A DNA stretch of 64,000 nt from Eutrigla gurnardus (lineage: Eukaryota; Chordata; Actinopteri; Perciformes; Triglidae): assembly GCA_963514095.1 (NCBI GenBank), contig OY741275.1, positions 9,867,151 through 9,931,150 of the forward strand. The letters are read 5' to 3'. Position numbers and translations under genes: made by a program. Of the stretch, positions 25,304 to 37,917 are shown in pieces. Each line of letters opens with the position of its first letter. Position 1 is the stretch's first letter. The notes beneath the pieces are model-generated. The model did no database searches and was not told the DNA's origin. It was given only the letters and a program-made list of their open reading frames with translations.

Positions 25304-25362
25304 TGTTTGAGGACGGGCTTCTTCCTCTTCTTGTTCGCATAAGACCCTGGGTTTCCCAACAT
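25304..25362 (-). CDS. ahr2: Aryl hydrocarbon receptor, exon 1 (start codon, N-terminus)
   Basis: The start ATG on the minus strand is at 25362-25360. Nineteen codons plus two bases encode MLGNPGSYANKKRKKPVLK, ending at 25304 before a GTAAGA donor. AHR N-termini are short and end in a basic RKRRKPVQK-like motif; here it is KKRKKPVLK (residues 11-19), part of the bipartite nuclear-localisation signal. The two overhanging bases plus the first base of exon 2 make a His codon, so exons 1 and 2 join without a shift and give 83 residues up to the end of exon 2. Gln of KPVQK is Leu here. No upstream in-frame ATG was chosen because this one gives the length usual for AHR exon 1. The gene points away from NDUFA10. 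Confidence 0.82.
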
Positions 25363-25950
25363 GATGTCACTTCGTTTAACGCTCACAAACTTGACGTTAA
25401 CGCTCGTTTGGCTAATTCACTCCTCCGTTGCTGAAGCTTTCTCCATCCGTACAGGGGCAGTCTGTTAGTCCGTTGTTTACTCAGCAACTGAGTCAAACTC
25501 TCATGCAAAAGAGAAAAAAAAAAGAACTGCCGGGTCCGTGGAGGTTGAGTGCCGCGTTGCCAGTTCCCGTGGGCGGTCACTGAGGTTGACCTTGGTCGGT
25601 GTGTGCGAGGGGAGATTGAGGCAATAGTGTGAGTCGAGGAAAGGGAAATTTTGAAAAGAAAATAATTGAATAGAAGTCCAACCCCCAACGCAGCCTTATT
25701 ATTATTATTTCGAGTCACCTTTTCCTTTTTTTCTCTCCTTGCACGGGGCGTATCCAGGAAACGTGTATGAACAGTCTGTCAGAGTTTTTAAGGTGGACTG
25801 GACTCTCCCTGATGTGGAGCAAGTGTTGCTTCTGCTTTGGTAATATCCAGAGTGTGCTGTGATTTTTGACTTTCTGCCCTTCTCTGCCACACACCAGGAA
25901 ATGTTACAGAAACGTTTCCTCAAAAACCGTCATGATGCACATATCACGTT
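25363..25950 (-). promoter_or_regulatory. Probable 5' UTR and promoter area of AHR
   Basis: The sequence directly upstream (higher coordinates) of the AHR start is moderately CpG-containing, with short A/T tracts near 25510 and 25700. No TATA box at a convincing distance and no XRE core (GCGTG) match could be fixed. The transcription start and any untranslated exon cannot be located from sequence alone. Confidence 0.3.
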
Positions 25951-26384
25951 GCGATAACTCACTCCAGTCTGACTAAAGGGTATTTTTTCCATACTGTAAT
26001 TTAAACCTATGCTATAATCTCTTCCATGCACTTTGTCTTGTGTTGAGAACAAGCCAATGCTTACACATCCATGATAAATGATTTATTTAAATCAATAAAA
26101 AAAAAACAAGCAAAATCCAAGTGTCTGCTTGAGATATGTGTTGAGTCTCTTTGCATGTTAATGATTTACATATGAGCACTGGCTGGTACAGAGCAATGTC
26201 CAGTTTACATGATGATGGGGGCTTTTAACCTATTAAAATATGATAATTAATAATTACACATTTTATTTAAAGGAGCCTTTCTTGGCACTCGAGGACACCA
26301 TACAAAACAGTTAAATCAAAGAGAACAAAAACAAGATAAAAGACAATATACAAAATAAAAATAGTGGAAGAATTTTATTTTACA

Positions 26385-26835
26385 TACATGGCCAAATCTA
26401 TGTCCACACACAAACAAGCTATGTGTTGACCCAAACCCTACACCCAAGTGCATAATATGCTAATATGAGCCTGAGCCTCCATTCTGCTGTAAAGGCCCTG
26501 GCTGAAGGGATGCGCTCCCATTCAGCCATATAATCATGTGTCGTGGTGAGACTGACCACTGGCAAGGTTTCCTGCCCAGCAAGACTGAAGCTCTTCCATG
26601 CCAAACTAAATAAAGCCAGTTCCTAATGGACCTGGCTTTGGGCACAGGGGTATTGTCGTGTTGCAACAGGAAATGGCCTTTCCCAAACTGCTGCCACAAC
26701 ACTGAAAGGACATAACTATCTCTGTAGGCTGTGGTATTAATACTTCACTTTGGGGAAGTCTAGCCAAAACCATGTAAAAACACACGTAGACCAAAATTAC
26801 TCACAGATACATTTGGCCATATATTGCATTTTCTA
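26385..26835 (-). mobile_element. Decayed Tc1/mariner-like element
   Basis: Ends resemble each other in inverted orientation: CATGGCCAAATCTATG near 26388 and, on the minus strand, TATGGCCAAATGTAT near 26820. The interior, read on the minus strand (26702-26460), encodes a degraded transposase piece. FLLQHDNTPVPKARSIRNW resembles the second-Asp region (QQDNAPVHKARSI) of Tc1-family DDE transposases. Frames are broken. At about 450 bp it is internally deleted and non-autonomous. Confidence 0.65.
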
Positions 26836-27104
26836 AGCATGTTTTGAGTACAGATTTAGTGCATTCATGGATACTATTGAGTAACACTTAAGTATTTTGC
26901 ATAGGCATTATTTAAATATTAAATACATAAATGGTATATAACACACTATAAAGTGCTTTTAATCAGGTACAGACATTTTAAATTTATTTTCAGTATTTAT
27001 TAATGGTAATAACTTCACATATGAGGACATATTTTATATAATTACAACTCAATATCTGTTTGTACAGCGCCCACATGAATGTTTGTATTATTGAATGGGC
27101 CTAC

Positions 27105-27245
27105 CGGGCACAAAGAGACACAAAATGAATAGAAAGAGATACCAAATTACAAAAAGGAGTTACAGAATGACTACAAATACAAAGAGGCACAGAGAGCTGC
27201 ATAACGGCAACAAAGACACACAAAACAGCAACAAAAAGAGGCTAA
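27105..27245 (+). repeat. Degenerate minisatellite, CAAAGAGACACAAA-type
   Basis: Imperfect tandem units built around ACAAAGAGACACAAAATGA recur about every 20-25 bp. A non-repetitive segment with GCCCAGGGACCCATTGTCTC follows, a pairing often seen in fish genomes. Not coding. Confidence 0.6.
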
Positions 27246-28166
27246 CTATAACGTGTAAGTCTTGGTGGAGCCTTTTGCACGTCTTTGCCCAGGGACCCAT
27301 TGTCTCATAATCCACCCTGAAGTGTGATTGGACATTAGACATGGCTATGGAGTTGTGTAACTCGTGTTGGGCCAAACTTATATGGAACTACTGAATCATG
27401 GCTATTAAATGAATCAAAAATTGCTGACAAAGGATTTGAAAACCACAGGTCTGAATAAAAAAGAACTTACCGAGTGCATAGTGCTGCAGGACCAAATATG
27501 CGTGCAGTGCATGAGAGGTGCCTGCACCAGCCAGTGCAGATTGCATAGGCACACAGGAGTAGATCAGGCCTGAGCTCTTCCCATCATTCTTCTGTAAACT
27601 GCAGTCTTTATCTTAGGCTCACTGTACTTCCTCATAACAGCCTTCTGTCAAGTTCACATTCCCTTCTTGACGTTTGTCTCTGGTGCAAATGCTGAACCCA
27701 TGTTTCCTCCATGGCAAAAAAAGACACCACGTCTCCAAACACAGAAGGCCATGACACCCCGACTGCATGCTACGCACACAAAGTCACAGAGAGTCAGAAC
27801 AGGTTCGGTACATTTCTGTAACGCTTCGCGAACACTTTGGAAGGAAGCTCGGGAATTTATGAAACTATATTCAGCAGCTGCCCTTTCATCACATGTAGAG
27901 CTAATTGGCCGACATCCCATTAAACAGGAATCAGTTCCCTGCATGCAGGTGCATCCTTCCATCACACATGCAGCCAACACTTCTATATTCTCTGAGCCAA
28001 AGGACTACATGCTTCCATGTAACTTTTGTAACTTTCTATGACTGGAGGGAATATATTTTATATAATAGAAACCCAAAAGCAAAGTACCCAGGCTGACACC
28101 TGCTGTTACCATGTGGGATACTGTTAATTACTAATCCTGTCAATATAACTATACTGGTAATATAAC

Positions 28167-28252
28167 TACCAACACTAACTGCAGGTGGAACCCAAGAACC
28201 TGGTCTCTCCAGATTTCTGCCTAAAAGTCTGTTACAGCAGTTTTTTCTCACC
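28167..28252 (+). repeat. Inverted-repeat copy (left), 86 bp
   Basis: Starts TACCAACACTAACTGCAGG and ends GTTTTTTCTCACC. It matches the reverse complement of 30174-30259 over the whole length with about a dozen differences. The shared core includes TGCAGGTGGAACCCAAGA and CCAGATTTCTGCCTAAA. Family not recognised. Confidence 0.75.
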
Positions 28253-30173
28253 GTTGTCCTACGTGACGGTTGCTCCTGGTGATGTTGGGACTTCTATAAA
28301 TGAATTGTAATGGAATGGAATTGGGATGGAGCTTGATTGAGCTAAGTGAGGAGTTTTAATTCATCTGTTTCCATCCATTCCACATCGTCGGCTCAAATGT
28401 TCTACCTATAAGTGAAATTGTATTGTACACATTACACATTTTAGGGTTAGTTTATTGTCAATGTTTCCTTTACAAGAAATTGGCTTTTGTTTATTGGTAT
28501 GAACATCATTGTAATAAGAAAAAAATGTAATTAAAAATAAAAGCAAGTACCGCAAAGATCAAGAAACATATATGTAGAATTAAAATGAACAATGTAAGGT
28601 ATTAAATAAATTGAAATACAAGGAACAGCAATGGTTCACAGTACAACGTATAAAAATGAAGATATGCATTAATAAAATCCATATAATTAAAATGAAATTC
28701 ATTCATTAAATGTATTCTGCAAATGGTTGAATGTGTGCCATGATATGTCTGCTTATGATATTAGCTTGTTAGCTTCTATCTGCATTTGACAGCCTGAGCA
28801 GTTAAACCCACATATTTCTACTTCATTCCCGTCATTTCCCAAAAAGTCATGTTAATTCCAACAAGTTTCCACCTGGAACTTTCCTGGAATTGTATTTACT
28901 TCCCCACAATGACAGCATATATGTTTAATTAAACTTTAGTGTCACAGCTAAATGATTTCACCTCTAAATGCACGATTTGATTTGAGGGCTGTTTCTTGTT
29001 TCGCTGTCTCTCGTCAGCGAGTGTTTAGTGTTTTTACAGACACAGTTTTATTGTTTGTGTCACTATTGTCAAAACATTCGCTGTTGTTTCCTAATTTGCA
29101 TCTGAGTAAACAAAGAAAAACTGTAACACAAACACATAGCAACAAACTTCAAAGCGTGACACATTTTTTAAAAAAGACAGAAAGGAAGAAAAAAGCAGAG
29201 AGGACATGTTTTCATGATGAACTTCAGCAGTGTGTGCAGTGTAACTTTGACAGTTTTACTGCTGGAGGATGGCGAGACGCCTGAGGTGAAGATCTTGACA
29301 TGGAAGCGCTGTCATGTCTCTGAGGAAGGACTCTCTTTGCCTCATTAGGACTCTAAAAACACATGTTCAGAGTTGTAGCTACATCCTTCTGATTTTGAGG
29401 TCAGGCAACAGTCCATCCAACAGGCCAAACATGCAAAAAAGCTTGAAGGGTTTGGGTTTATTTGTTTGTTGTTGTTTGGACTCTCTAAAGTGTTGAACTC
29501 CGAAACATCTGCAATGACACTTCCACCGAGATGATAACTTGAAATTAGAATACGTTGTGAAAGAAAACATTGTCCTGTTAATACATTTCATAAGTTACCA
29601 CGTATGTTCTTCATATCACATTATCATTTTTCTCAATGATGGGGTTTTTGATTATATATTATTATATTAATTACAGCAGTTTATTGCCTTAAATACATAT
29701 CATACCTGTGTTGACTAAAGGATATTCATTCTTGTACATGTACATCCTCTGCACGAGGTAACAATCAATTTGAATTTACATGAATTAAAGAATATTTAGT
29801 GGACAATAAATAATAGAATATTATGAAACAAATATTAAGAAACATGCTGAAGACAAGGCAGTGGGAAAAGAAGCATCCTGTTAGTGAGAACTTCAGCTGG
29901 GGCTGTTTTCACAGAGCTATTTTAGACTGTTAGTGTGTGCTAATCGACCCTTTTACAGTCATGACGTATGTAAGTGTTTGCAAACAGTTCGGCAATGCAA
30001 GTATGACTAGCTATGCAAGAACATTAACCACCAAAGATCACAAAGTCAACCTAAACAAATTCACTTTCAGATCCATATGTGTGCTTTTAGTCACTCCAAG
30101 TCAATCCAATTCACATCTCAACTCGAACACACTCAAGATTTTCAGAATCCCGACATCATCCAGGAGCAAGTGT

Positions 30174-30259
30174 GATGAGAAAAAAATGCCTTAACAGCCT
30201 TTAGGCAGAAATCTGGAGCAGATCAGACTCTTGGGTTCCACCTGCATTTGGTGTTGGTA
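30174..30259 (-). repeat. Inverted-repeat copy (right), 86 bp
   Basis: Reverse-complement partner of 28167-28252, separated by about 1.9 kb. It may be the other end of one transposon or an independent copy in opposite orientation. No clear target-site duplication flanks the pair. Confidence 0.75.
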
Positions 30260-30382
30260 TTTACAGAAGAAGAACGTGGACTAGAAAGCAGTCAATGATG
30301 AGCAGCATCACAGCACTACAATACGGGGCTTCCATCATCAGGCCAGTTAGCAGTTGAGATGCAGATTTGAACCAACCGCCTT

Positions 30383-30448
30383 AATAATACTAGCAGTAAG
30401 CGTCCAACAAGCCTGTGTTCTTATTGGACGCTCACTACTAGTATTATT
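30383..30448. repeat. Hairpin: 25-bp inverted repeat with 16-nt loop
   Basis: Left arm 30383-30407 (AATAATACTAGCAGTAAGCG...) pairs with right arm 30424-30448 (TTGGACGCTCACTACTAGT...) with two mismatches. The loop is 30408-30423. It could be a palindromic MITE core or a structured RNA if transcribed; nothing more is supported. Confidence 0.75.
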
Positions 30449-30854
30449 GCAGTCAGGATCAGGTTCCACCATGATCCAGGGAAACCCGCATAACTAGAAA
30501 AGCATGTGGACTCCAGGGAATGCATACAGACCAAAGGAGGCGGAGTATAAATCCCCTGGCAGTCTAGGCCTATAGCAGCATAACTAAGAGCTGGTCCAAT
30601 GTAAGCCTGAGCCAGCCCTAACTATAAGTGTTAGAAGAGAAACATTTTAAGCCCACTCTTTAATGTGGGAACGGTGTCTGCCTCTCGAACCAGAACCGGA
30701 AGACGAGAGGAGCTTGATGGCTAAAAAGCTCTGGCACCCGTTCTACTTTTGCTCTAGTAGGCTAGGGTTCGATGAGCACTTTTTCATTGACATGCACAAA
30801 CTGAGATCAATTGGATGAATAAGACTTAAATCTTAATGCGGTTCCTTTGATGCC

Positions 30855-31075
30855 AAAAAGTCACAGTATAGTAGGCCTATCAAAAGAAGTCATAGTATAG
30901 TATATCGAAAAAAGTCATCATATAGTTGCCTAGGCTATGTAGTACTATATACCGTATGTGTCGAAAAAGGTCAGAAAAAAGCCAAAGTATATAATTTTGG
31001 AAAAAGACACAAAAAGTCATAGTAGACTACGAAACCAGTTATAAAGTATAGCATGTCAAAAATCAGTGAACAATT
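30855..31075 (+). repeat. Degenerate tandem repeat, period about 35 bp
   Basis: Imperfect units of the type AAAAAGTCATAGTATAGTAT followed by GTCGAAAAA recur five or six times, with interspersed losses. This AT-rich satellite-like unit is familiar from other fish loci. Not coding. Confidence 0.7.
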
Positions 31076-31930
31076 ACAAGCATACACTAGATGCTTCCAG
31101 CAACGTTATCTTTGGTCACGTCAAACACCTTGACATAGACTCATAGGATTCAGGACGCCGTTATCAGCTGTAACTGCTGTCCGTGAGCTAGCCATATGCT
31201 CACATGCACGGACATGCACACGTGGCAGTACACAAAGCAAGGAGAAGCTCTGATACCAACGCACAGAGGGAGAGTGACTTTATCCTCTGCTCAGTTTAAA
31301 GCTTGCTAACTGCTCTGGATGGCTGGGGCAAAACACCACTTCCACTGCCAACATGTGCATGCATGTTTCCGATGACTCCGGCTGTAAAAGGGTCTTTGCA
31401 AGTTGTTTCACAAAAAATGAAGACTGCCTTCTTTTGAGCTTAAAGAGTTTGCCTTACCCACAGGCGAACTCACAATTGAAAGTCACGTTTCCATGGTAGC
31501 AATCAGTGACACCTTCTGACCCGTGTTTCCATTGAAACGGCTAGCGACACCAAATAACAAGCAGCACAACGTGGCTCATAAATTGTGGTTCGACAACAAT
31601 GTCGTGGAGCGAGAGAAGGGAAAGAGAGTTTTGAGACCGCAGTGACCATTTGGAAATATACAACAGTGAGGACATCGTGAGTCACGTTTGTTTCATGTTG
31701 CAAGTCTTTGTTGTCCTGTGCACAACAATTACAGTGGAGCAGTCGTTTGGTAATAAGCATTTTTGTTCTCAGCCTCCAAAGCTGCTACATGGAGTTGATC
31801 TGCAGGAGCTCCATTTGAAAATGAAACCAAACTTTTCTATGGATGCCAGTTTATGAGCCATGACACGAAGTAAAATGTAAGGCTTGTTTTTCGCCAAGCC
31901 GTTTGCTGGAAATGCCTTTTGCTACTGACG

Positions 31931-31932
<2 letters not shown>

Positions 31933-31966
<34 letters not shown>
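31933..31966 (+). repeat. (AC)n microsatellite
   Basis: About 17 AC units. Confidence 0.95.
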
Positions 31967-31972
<6 letters not shown>

Positions 31973-33640
31973 ACCCTGATCTCCCCACAGGTTTATGTCA
32001 GGGGGAGATAAAAAAAAAAATGCATGTAAAAATGCGAATCCAAGATACAAAACATAAAATATTAGAATATAAGAATACAAAAAACATTAAAATAGAATGA
32101 AGTGAAATAGAACAAAATACTGTGTAATGATGATGGAGTATTGTTTCTGAAATAAAAGTCTTAATTTACCCAGAATTCATGGAAAAAGTAGCTCTGCACA
32201 GCTTTGTGCAACAGACGAATTTGGACGAAGATCTACTTTATAGTCAAAGTTGTTTGCCGAACAAGCTGCGGACAGATTTTTGGAGGGGACTATGCAGCGT
32301 TATCACTGGGAGAACTGAAGAGAGTCAGGCTGGGTAATGCAGAACATGACGGTGGTGATTAAAACTGGAACATAACGTTGCTTTCAGTGCCATCAATTTG
32401 GCTGACATTGCTACCTCCGAGCTGCTGCCTGAAGGCTGCGACCGAGACCCCCACACTCGGCAGCACAACACCGAGCTGAATGGCAAATATGAACACGGCA
32501 GCTGCCGTGCCGTAGAATTTGGCGTGTGGTTGCTGGTGAGGCCCTGTGCAACTGTTCCCATGCGTTTAATCCACTGCCTGCTTGTTTATTTGGCCGTGCT
32601 GCATTCCTGTGTGACAGCCACCGGTGCACAGCCATCAACACAGGGCTCAATGTCTTTATTTCACACTAACTTTAGAGCAAGGTTTTAATTCAGCCCAGCA
32701 GTGGTTTCCATTCAGGAAGGCCAGCTACCTCACTGCCTTTTATTGTTCTCCACCCACATAGCATACTCCCTCAAACTTATTACAACACACTTTTTTTTTT
32801 TTTACTGTTTTGATTTCACCACTTGAGCAGTTCAGTCTTGTCCCAGGGTCTTTTGTGATCAGAGACAAAGTATTTAAAGCTGAGGCAATGAGCCTTGCAC
32901 AATTGGAGGGAAGTGTTAGAAATGCTCTGTGATGAATTCTTTCCAAGCGTTATGGAAGCGTATCCCCCCAGGTAAAATACATGCGATAAAAATACAAATT
33001 CACACACCACAAAATTAGGTAAAATGACTTCACGCTCAATTGCAGATTTAAGGTGAAGTGTCTTGACTCTCAGACTGGACAGAAATGGGAGACACAGAGG
33101 TACACTGATGACTGAAGTGACACATGAATCACAAAATCCTCCAAACAAGGCAAACAAAAAGAAGGGAAGAATCCGTAACGCCATGTGGTGTAGAGAGTAC
33201 ATGAGTCAAAATGTGCTGCACGGGGATTGTGCTGTAAAAACAAGGGAAAATAACCAGAAGCCACAACTCATTTCCGCTGTGTGAAGAAACCGGCCCAAAA
33301 TATTCAGTTATAGCATCTCAAAAATACTAAGGAGGTTTTTCCTTATTTTTGAGATTCTAAGTAATCTATCTCTCTTGTTTTTCATCACAATGGCTGGGCT
33401 TCCAGAGACGTGTGACGTAAAGAGATCTGCCAACAAAGGACTGCTGCTGGGGCTTTTATTCATGGGGCACAGTGGGACCAGGTGTGTCCCATGCTGCTGG
33501 TGACTGATGATGAGGATGATGATGATGAATGATGAGGTCTGTAGCCCCGGAGAAACAACATCACAACCACTGAGCTCATCTCATAATTGAGTTATATCTC
33601 ACTGAGGTATTGTTAAATAGCCTGCATGAAATAATATAAT

Positions 33641-33735
33641 TATATTTTGTATATATATTTTGTATATATATTTTGTATATATATTTTTTCAAATCATGAC
33701 ACAGAATTTATATATATATATATACTGTATATAAA
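33641..33735 (+). repeat. AT-rich tandem repeat (TATATATTTTGTA unit) and (TA)n
   Basis: About four units of TATATATTTTG recur at 33641-33690. A separate (TA)n run lies at about 33709-33725. Not coding. Confidence 0.8.
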
Positions 33736-33789
33736 TACTTTGTGATGATTTACAATGCTAAGCCATAAAAATAATATTGTTGACAGATT

Positions 33790-34030
33790 CATATGGTGTA
33801 GTGGGTAGCACTGTTGCCTCACAGCGAGATGGTCCCAGGTTTGATTCCCGGGTCGGGTTGGGGTTCCTTCTGTGTGGAGTTTGCATGTTCTCCCCGTGTA
33901 AGCGTGGGTTCTCTCCGGGTTCTCCGGCTTCCTCCCACAGTCCAAAGACATGCAGGATGGGGATAGGTTCATTGATGACTCTAATTGCCTGTAGGTGTGA
34001 ATGTGAGCGTGAATGGTTGTCCTGGACCCC
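33790..34030 (+). mobile_element. tRNA-derived SINE (DANA/V-SINE-like), 3'-truncated
   Basis: The head carries GGTGTAGTGGGTAGCAC (A-box region) and GGTTTGATTCCC (B box). The usual body follows: GTGTGGAGTTTGCATGTTC, TCTCCGGCTTCCTCCCACAG and AAAGACATGCAGGATGG. It belongs to the same family as 22787-23096 but is in the opposite orientation and stops at about 34030, before the (GGAT)n tail. Confidence 0.85.
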
Positions 34031-35460
34031 TGGTTAAGATCTCTGTGTTGAGGGCATTATTGCTTTTGTATTATAATTATTCTAATCATTTAAAAAAAAA
34101 TTCATTCTGATTTGCTTCACAACACAGAGAGTTTCCTTTTCATCTCTCATCTGTTTGGATGCTGGTATCGTGTGGAAGAGAAGCCAAGCCTGCCTCCAGC
34201 ATCAGGTCCTCTGTTGGCCATCAGCGCTCTCTGAACTGCAGAGTCCGTTCCCAACAGGCATGACTTGACAAGAAGCAGGACGGCTGCCCTCTGGGAGGGG
34301 AAGGATCGCGTGTGAAGGACAGAGGGCAGTTTTTAGAGAGTGAGATGTAACTGAGATCCATTATGCCCTCAACCACAGCGCCATTAAAATAAACAGAAGG
34401 CCGTATAAAATGCGCCCTGTGAGCGGTGTGATTTCTGTTCATTTCAGCTCGTCAATGAGTTTCATGTGTTATGTTGCTCGTCCGGTATGGAGGTTTCTGC
34501 AGTAACCGTGCTGCAGGGAGACCTCGGCATCAGAAAGTAGAGCAGAACTGTACTTTTGAGTAGAAAGTGTGTGTTTAAGTTTATTCCCTAATTTTAACTA
34601 AGTGCAGGACTGTACGATACCGAAATAGCCACCATTATGCTTCAGTAACCAGAAGTGAGTCTGGTGGGAAAACAAATGAAACGCATTCACAGTTTCACAT
34701 ATCCTCTATGCAAACGTTTTGTTTTTGTTGCATTGGCAGCGAACACTAACATAAATGTTTCACTGTGATGGTAAAATAAACCCAATCCGCTAGTTGTAAA
34801 GTTTTAGGAGACAGCCACATGCCTCCTCTAACTGACACTGAATCAGTAGCTGCTTCGTTTCATGCTTCCTTATTGCTCGACATCCCGTTAAACGCTTCAG
34901 TGTGGTTAAAGTTGATGGAGCGCTATAGATGCACATGCAATTAATGCCAAAAATAGGGTCAATGTTGATTTATCTGATTTTTATTTATTTACTATAAAAT
35001 GTAAGGAAATAGCGAAAACAAAAACCACCCAAGGCGATGTCAGACCATAATCAGTTTCCAGTCAAGTCAATGAAAAACAGCAAATCTGTGAAATTGGAAA
35101 GTTGGACTGGAGAATGTTTGATGAAAGATTTAAAAAAAATAATTAATAAAAAAAAACTGGTGGATTTCACAACTCTGCAAAAATTGTTTCACATTGAGCA
35201 ACGACCAGCTGTTCCCCTGTGTTCTTCAATTTCACACATTTATGTAAGATCACATGATCACATTGACAGTGCATTATTTTGGCAGGGAGGGAACAGGAAA
35301 TGATAGGAGGCACGAGCTGGAGGATGTTTGTCAAGCTGTTGAAACACAGATCAGAATCCTATAATAGAATAATATTATATTGTGTTGTGCCATAGTCCAC
35401 AATGCACAATGTCAACCTTTTAATTTCACCTTCAATGTGGAATTAAGTTAACTGCTCATC

Positions 35461-35520
35461 ATCCATCCATCCATCCATCCATTGTCTACCGCTTATCCTG
35501 TATTCAGGATAAGCCTGGAC
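35461..35520 (-). mobile_element. SINE 3'-end fragment
   Basis: On the minus strand it reads ...GGATAAGCGGTAGACAATGG followed by repeated ATGG, the 3' end of the SINE family seen at 22787-23096. Only about 60 bp remain, as expected for severe 5' truncation on insertion. Confidence 0.7.
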
Positions 35521-37917
35521 AGGACACTGTTCATCATGTATAATTAATTAATAATTTTATCAATTTGCCATTTTGATTTACACAATATGATTTTTACGGG
35601 ACAAACATTTTCGATTATTCACTGTAGGAACTCAGAATGTGCTCCTAAAACCTTGAATGAACCGCTGAGCACCCTGTCTGGCTGGCAGGTGTTGATCCAG
35701 GCTGTAGGCATCCTATCATATATTATAGAGCAACAGGCTGCTCGAGGCTACAAATAACACAGGAAAGCACTTTAAGTATTAACACTAAATACACAAAAGC
35801 ACCACTACAGCCCTATAATGTTTCAGTTGGAATATTATTGGAGTATCATAGGCCTTCCATGGAAAATGCATAGCCCAAGTATAATAACAATACAATTGTA
35901 ATACATCTTTCAAGAAACAATAAATAATGTTTTTTTTTTCTAATGGCACTACAAAAAACTTCTGGAACACAGAAGCCTCTGAAGCCTTCCACTGCTGCCG
36001 TATAGGTCTCTCTGTATGGTTTAAGGCAGGTGGAGACCAGAGCAGAATATGTAAGCTTTCATTGTTGTTCGACTTGTTTTAAAGATAAACAATGCAGGCA
36101 AGCCTCCTCCCTGCTGGCGCACTTAAAGCCACCGTCCCAAACTGCAGAGCAGTGAAAGAAAACCTGCTGTAAAACCAGTGGAAATTTGGCAGAGATAAAT
36201 TTGCCAAACCCCCTCAGCTGGCCTCACAGCCGTGAGACCTGAATGTGGAGTATTGTTGTTTTACTGTTGACTAATTGCTCTGGTTCCTGTAGGGGGGGGT
36301 CAGGATGTGAACAGGAAAGTGGTACCGTAACATAACTGTGTGTGTGAGAGTGTGTCGAATGAATTCATCTCTCAGTGTTGCAAAGATATTGCAACATCCC
36401 CAACGAGTACAGCCAATCAGAGGCCGAGGATTCGTCATTAAGCATAGCAAGCTACGGTCACAGACGTCATGGCCTTTCTTCACAACTTTTCCTAGACCAC
36501 GATGGCAAACGTCACGAGGTCAAGGGAGGTGTGCAGGAGAATTCATCAGGACGTTGGTAAGAGAAACTGACTGCACTATTGTTGATTTTTTTTATTTAAA
36601 TTATATTTTAGGAGACAGGATTGCCCACTCAGGCCCAATTCTCCATCTTCCAAAAAAAAAAGGGTTTAACTCCACTAATGTCAACGTTGAAGGGCTAAAA
36701 AATATCTCCTGTAGGGGGCAAACTGATGCTTTTGACTCCTAGTTTTTTCTTATTCAATTAGAACATTTTGAACGTTGCTTATATCAAACGTGTCCCAAAA
36801 AGAACCTGATGCAGCGCGTGTTTAACAAAAATCGGGATATGACTATTGTTGCAGTTGTGAGTTCACATTCATTCAATTGAATTTAATCAGGATCCGGCCC
36901 GTGTTTTTTTGCACCAACAGAATAAACCGTGCAAAGCTGAAACACTAGTGCTCACCCTGAATGGCATATGAAACACGATGAGGTGCCGCTGCCTGCCAGC
37001 AGTGTTTACATTGGTGGTTTGCTCGCCTACCGAGGAGCCAGTGAGTCACGCCTGTATGCTGACAGACTGGAGGGGTTATGTAAAGTGAACTCAGGTGTGA
37101 GCGGAGTGGAGTGAGTTTATAGCTTTAAGGGAAATGACAGGAAAAGATGAGCCAAACTACATAGCAAGGCAACTCCAGGGGTGAAGTCATTTGTATGAAT
37201 GCCAAATCAGAGAATTATTCACAATCATTTGTTTGAGTATCGTTACCATGCGTTGCAACAGTTTGCTTATGGAGATCGACTCGACGCCGTCTGCGCCGCA
37301 CTACACCTGTCCCATGGCTGACTCATCACAGCACTACAATGACGAGATGACGGCTTTGTTTACACCCCGCATTATGCAAATTCCAGTCCACAGCGTGTTC
37401 ATGCAGAAACAGAGACGTTTGTATAATTACTTACTACATCTCACGTTTCTCCTTTGATGTAGAGTCAGGCCCCACAGTGACAAGAGAAGAAAGAGGTCAC
37501 GTCAGGTTACGCAGTGTACGTAATGTGCATTCAGTTCTGCTGTTCACACCATCACATACAAACCGCAGATACATTTTGAGTCTGTGTATTGTTATGACCA
37601 TTTACATTTCTTGTGGGGAAACAAGGCCCAGTTCAAATATTCATCCCACTTTTAGCTGTCTGTGCTAACCATGGGGAGGAAAACATAGAGGCCTGTCCAC
37701 GAAGCTGATAATCTGTATTCCTGTCAGCGGTGGGAGATGAACTCTATTACTTCTTTTCTGGTGCATACTTGTATTTCAGGGTTACTACTAGAACATGTTA
37801 AAATGCTTTAATGCTCAAAAGACACACTTTTTCCATCCTGGCTGAGATGCTGCAGCTGCTCTCTCAGCCTCTCTGAAACTCTCTGGGTGCAGTCGAATAG
37901 TCAAAAAATAAGATCCT

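Larger units (their letters stand above)
25951..33640. other. Intergenic region, no gene recognised
   Basis: Apart from the repeats listed separately, no coding exon is recognised between the AHR promoter area and about 33.6 kb. Frames at 27667-28041, 28952-29284, 32398-32688 and 32816-33202 lack recognisable domains, splice context or codon bias. Confidence 0.45.

Noticed and set aside
32398..33202. Frames of 96 and 128 codons near 32.4-33.2 kb
   Set aside because: Composition and lack of motifs suggest chance frames; no flanking exons that would join them.
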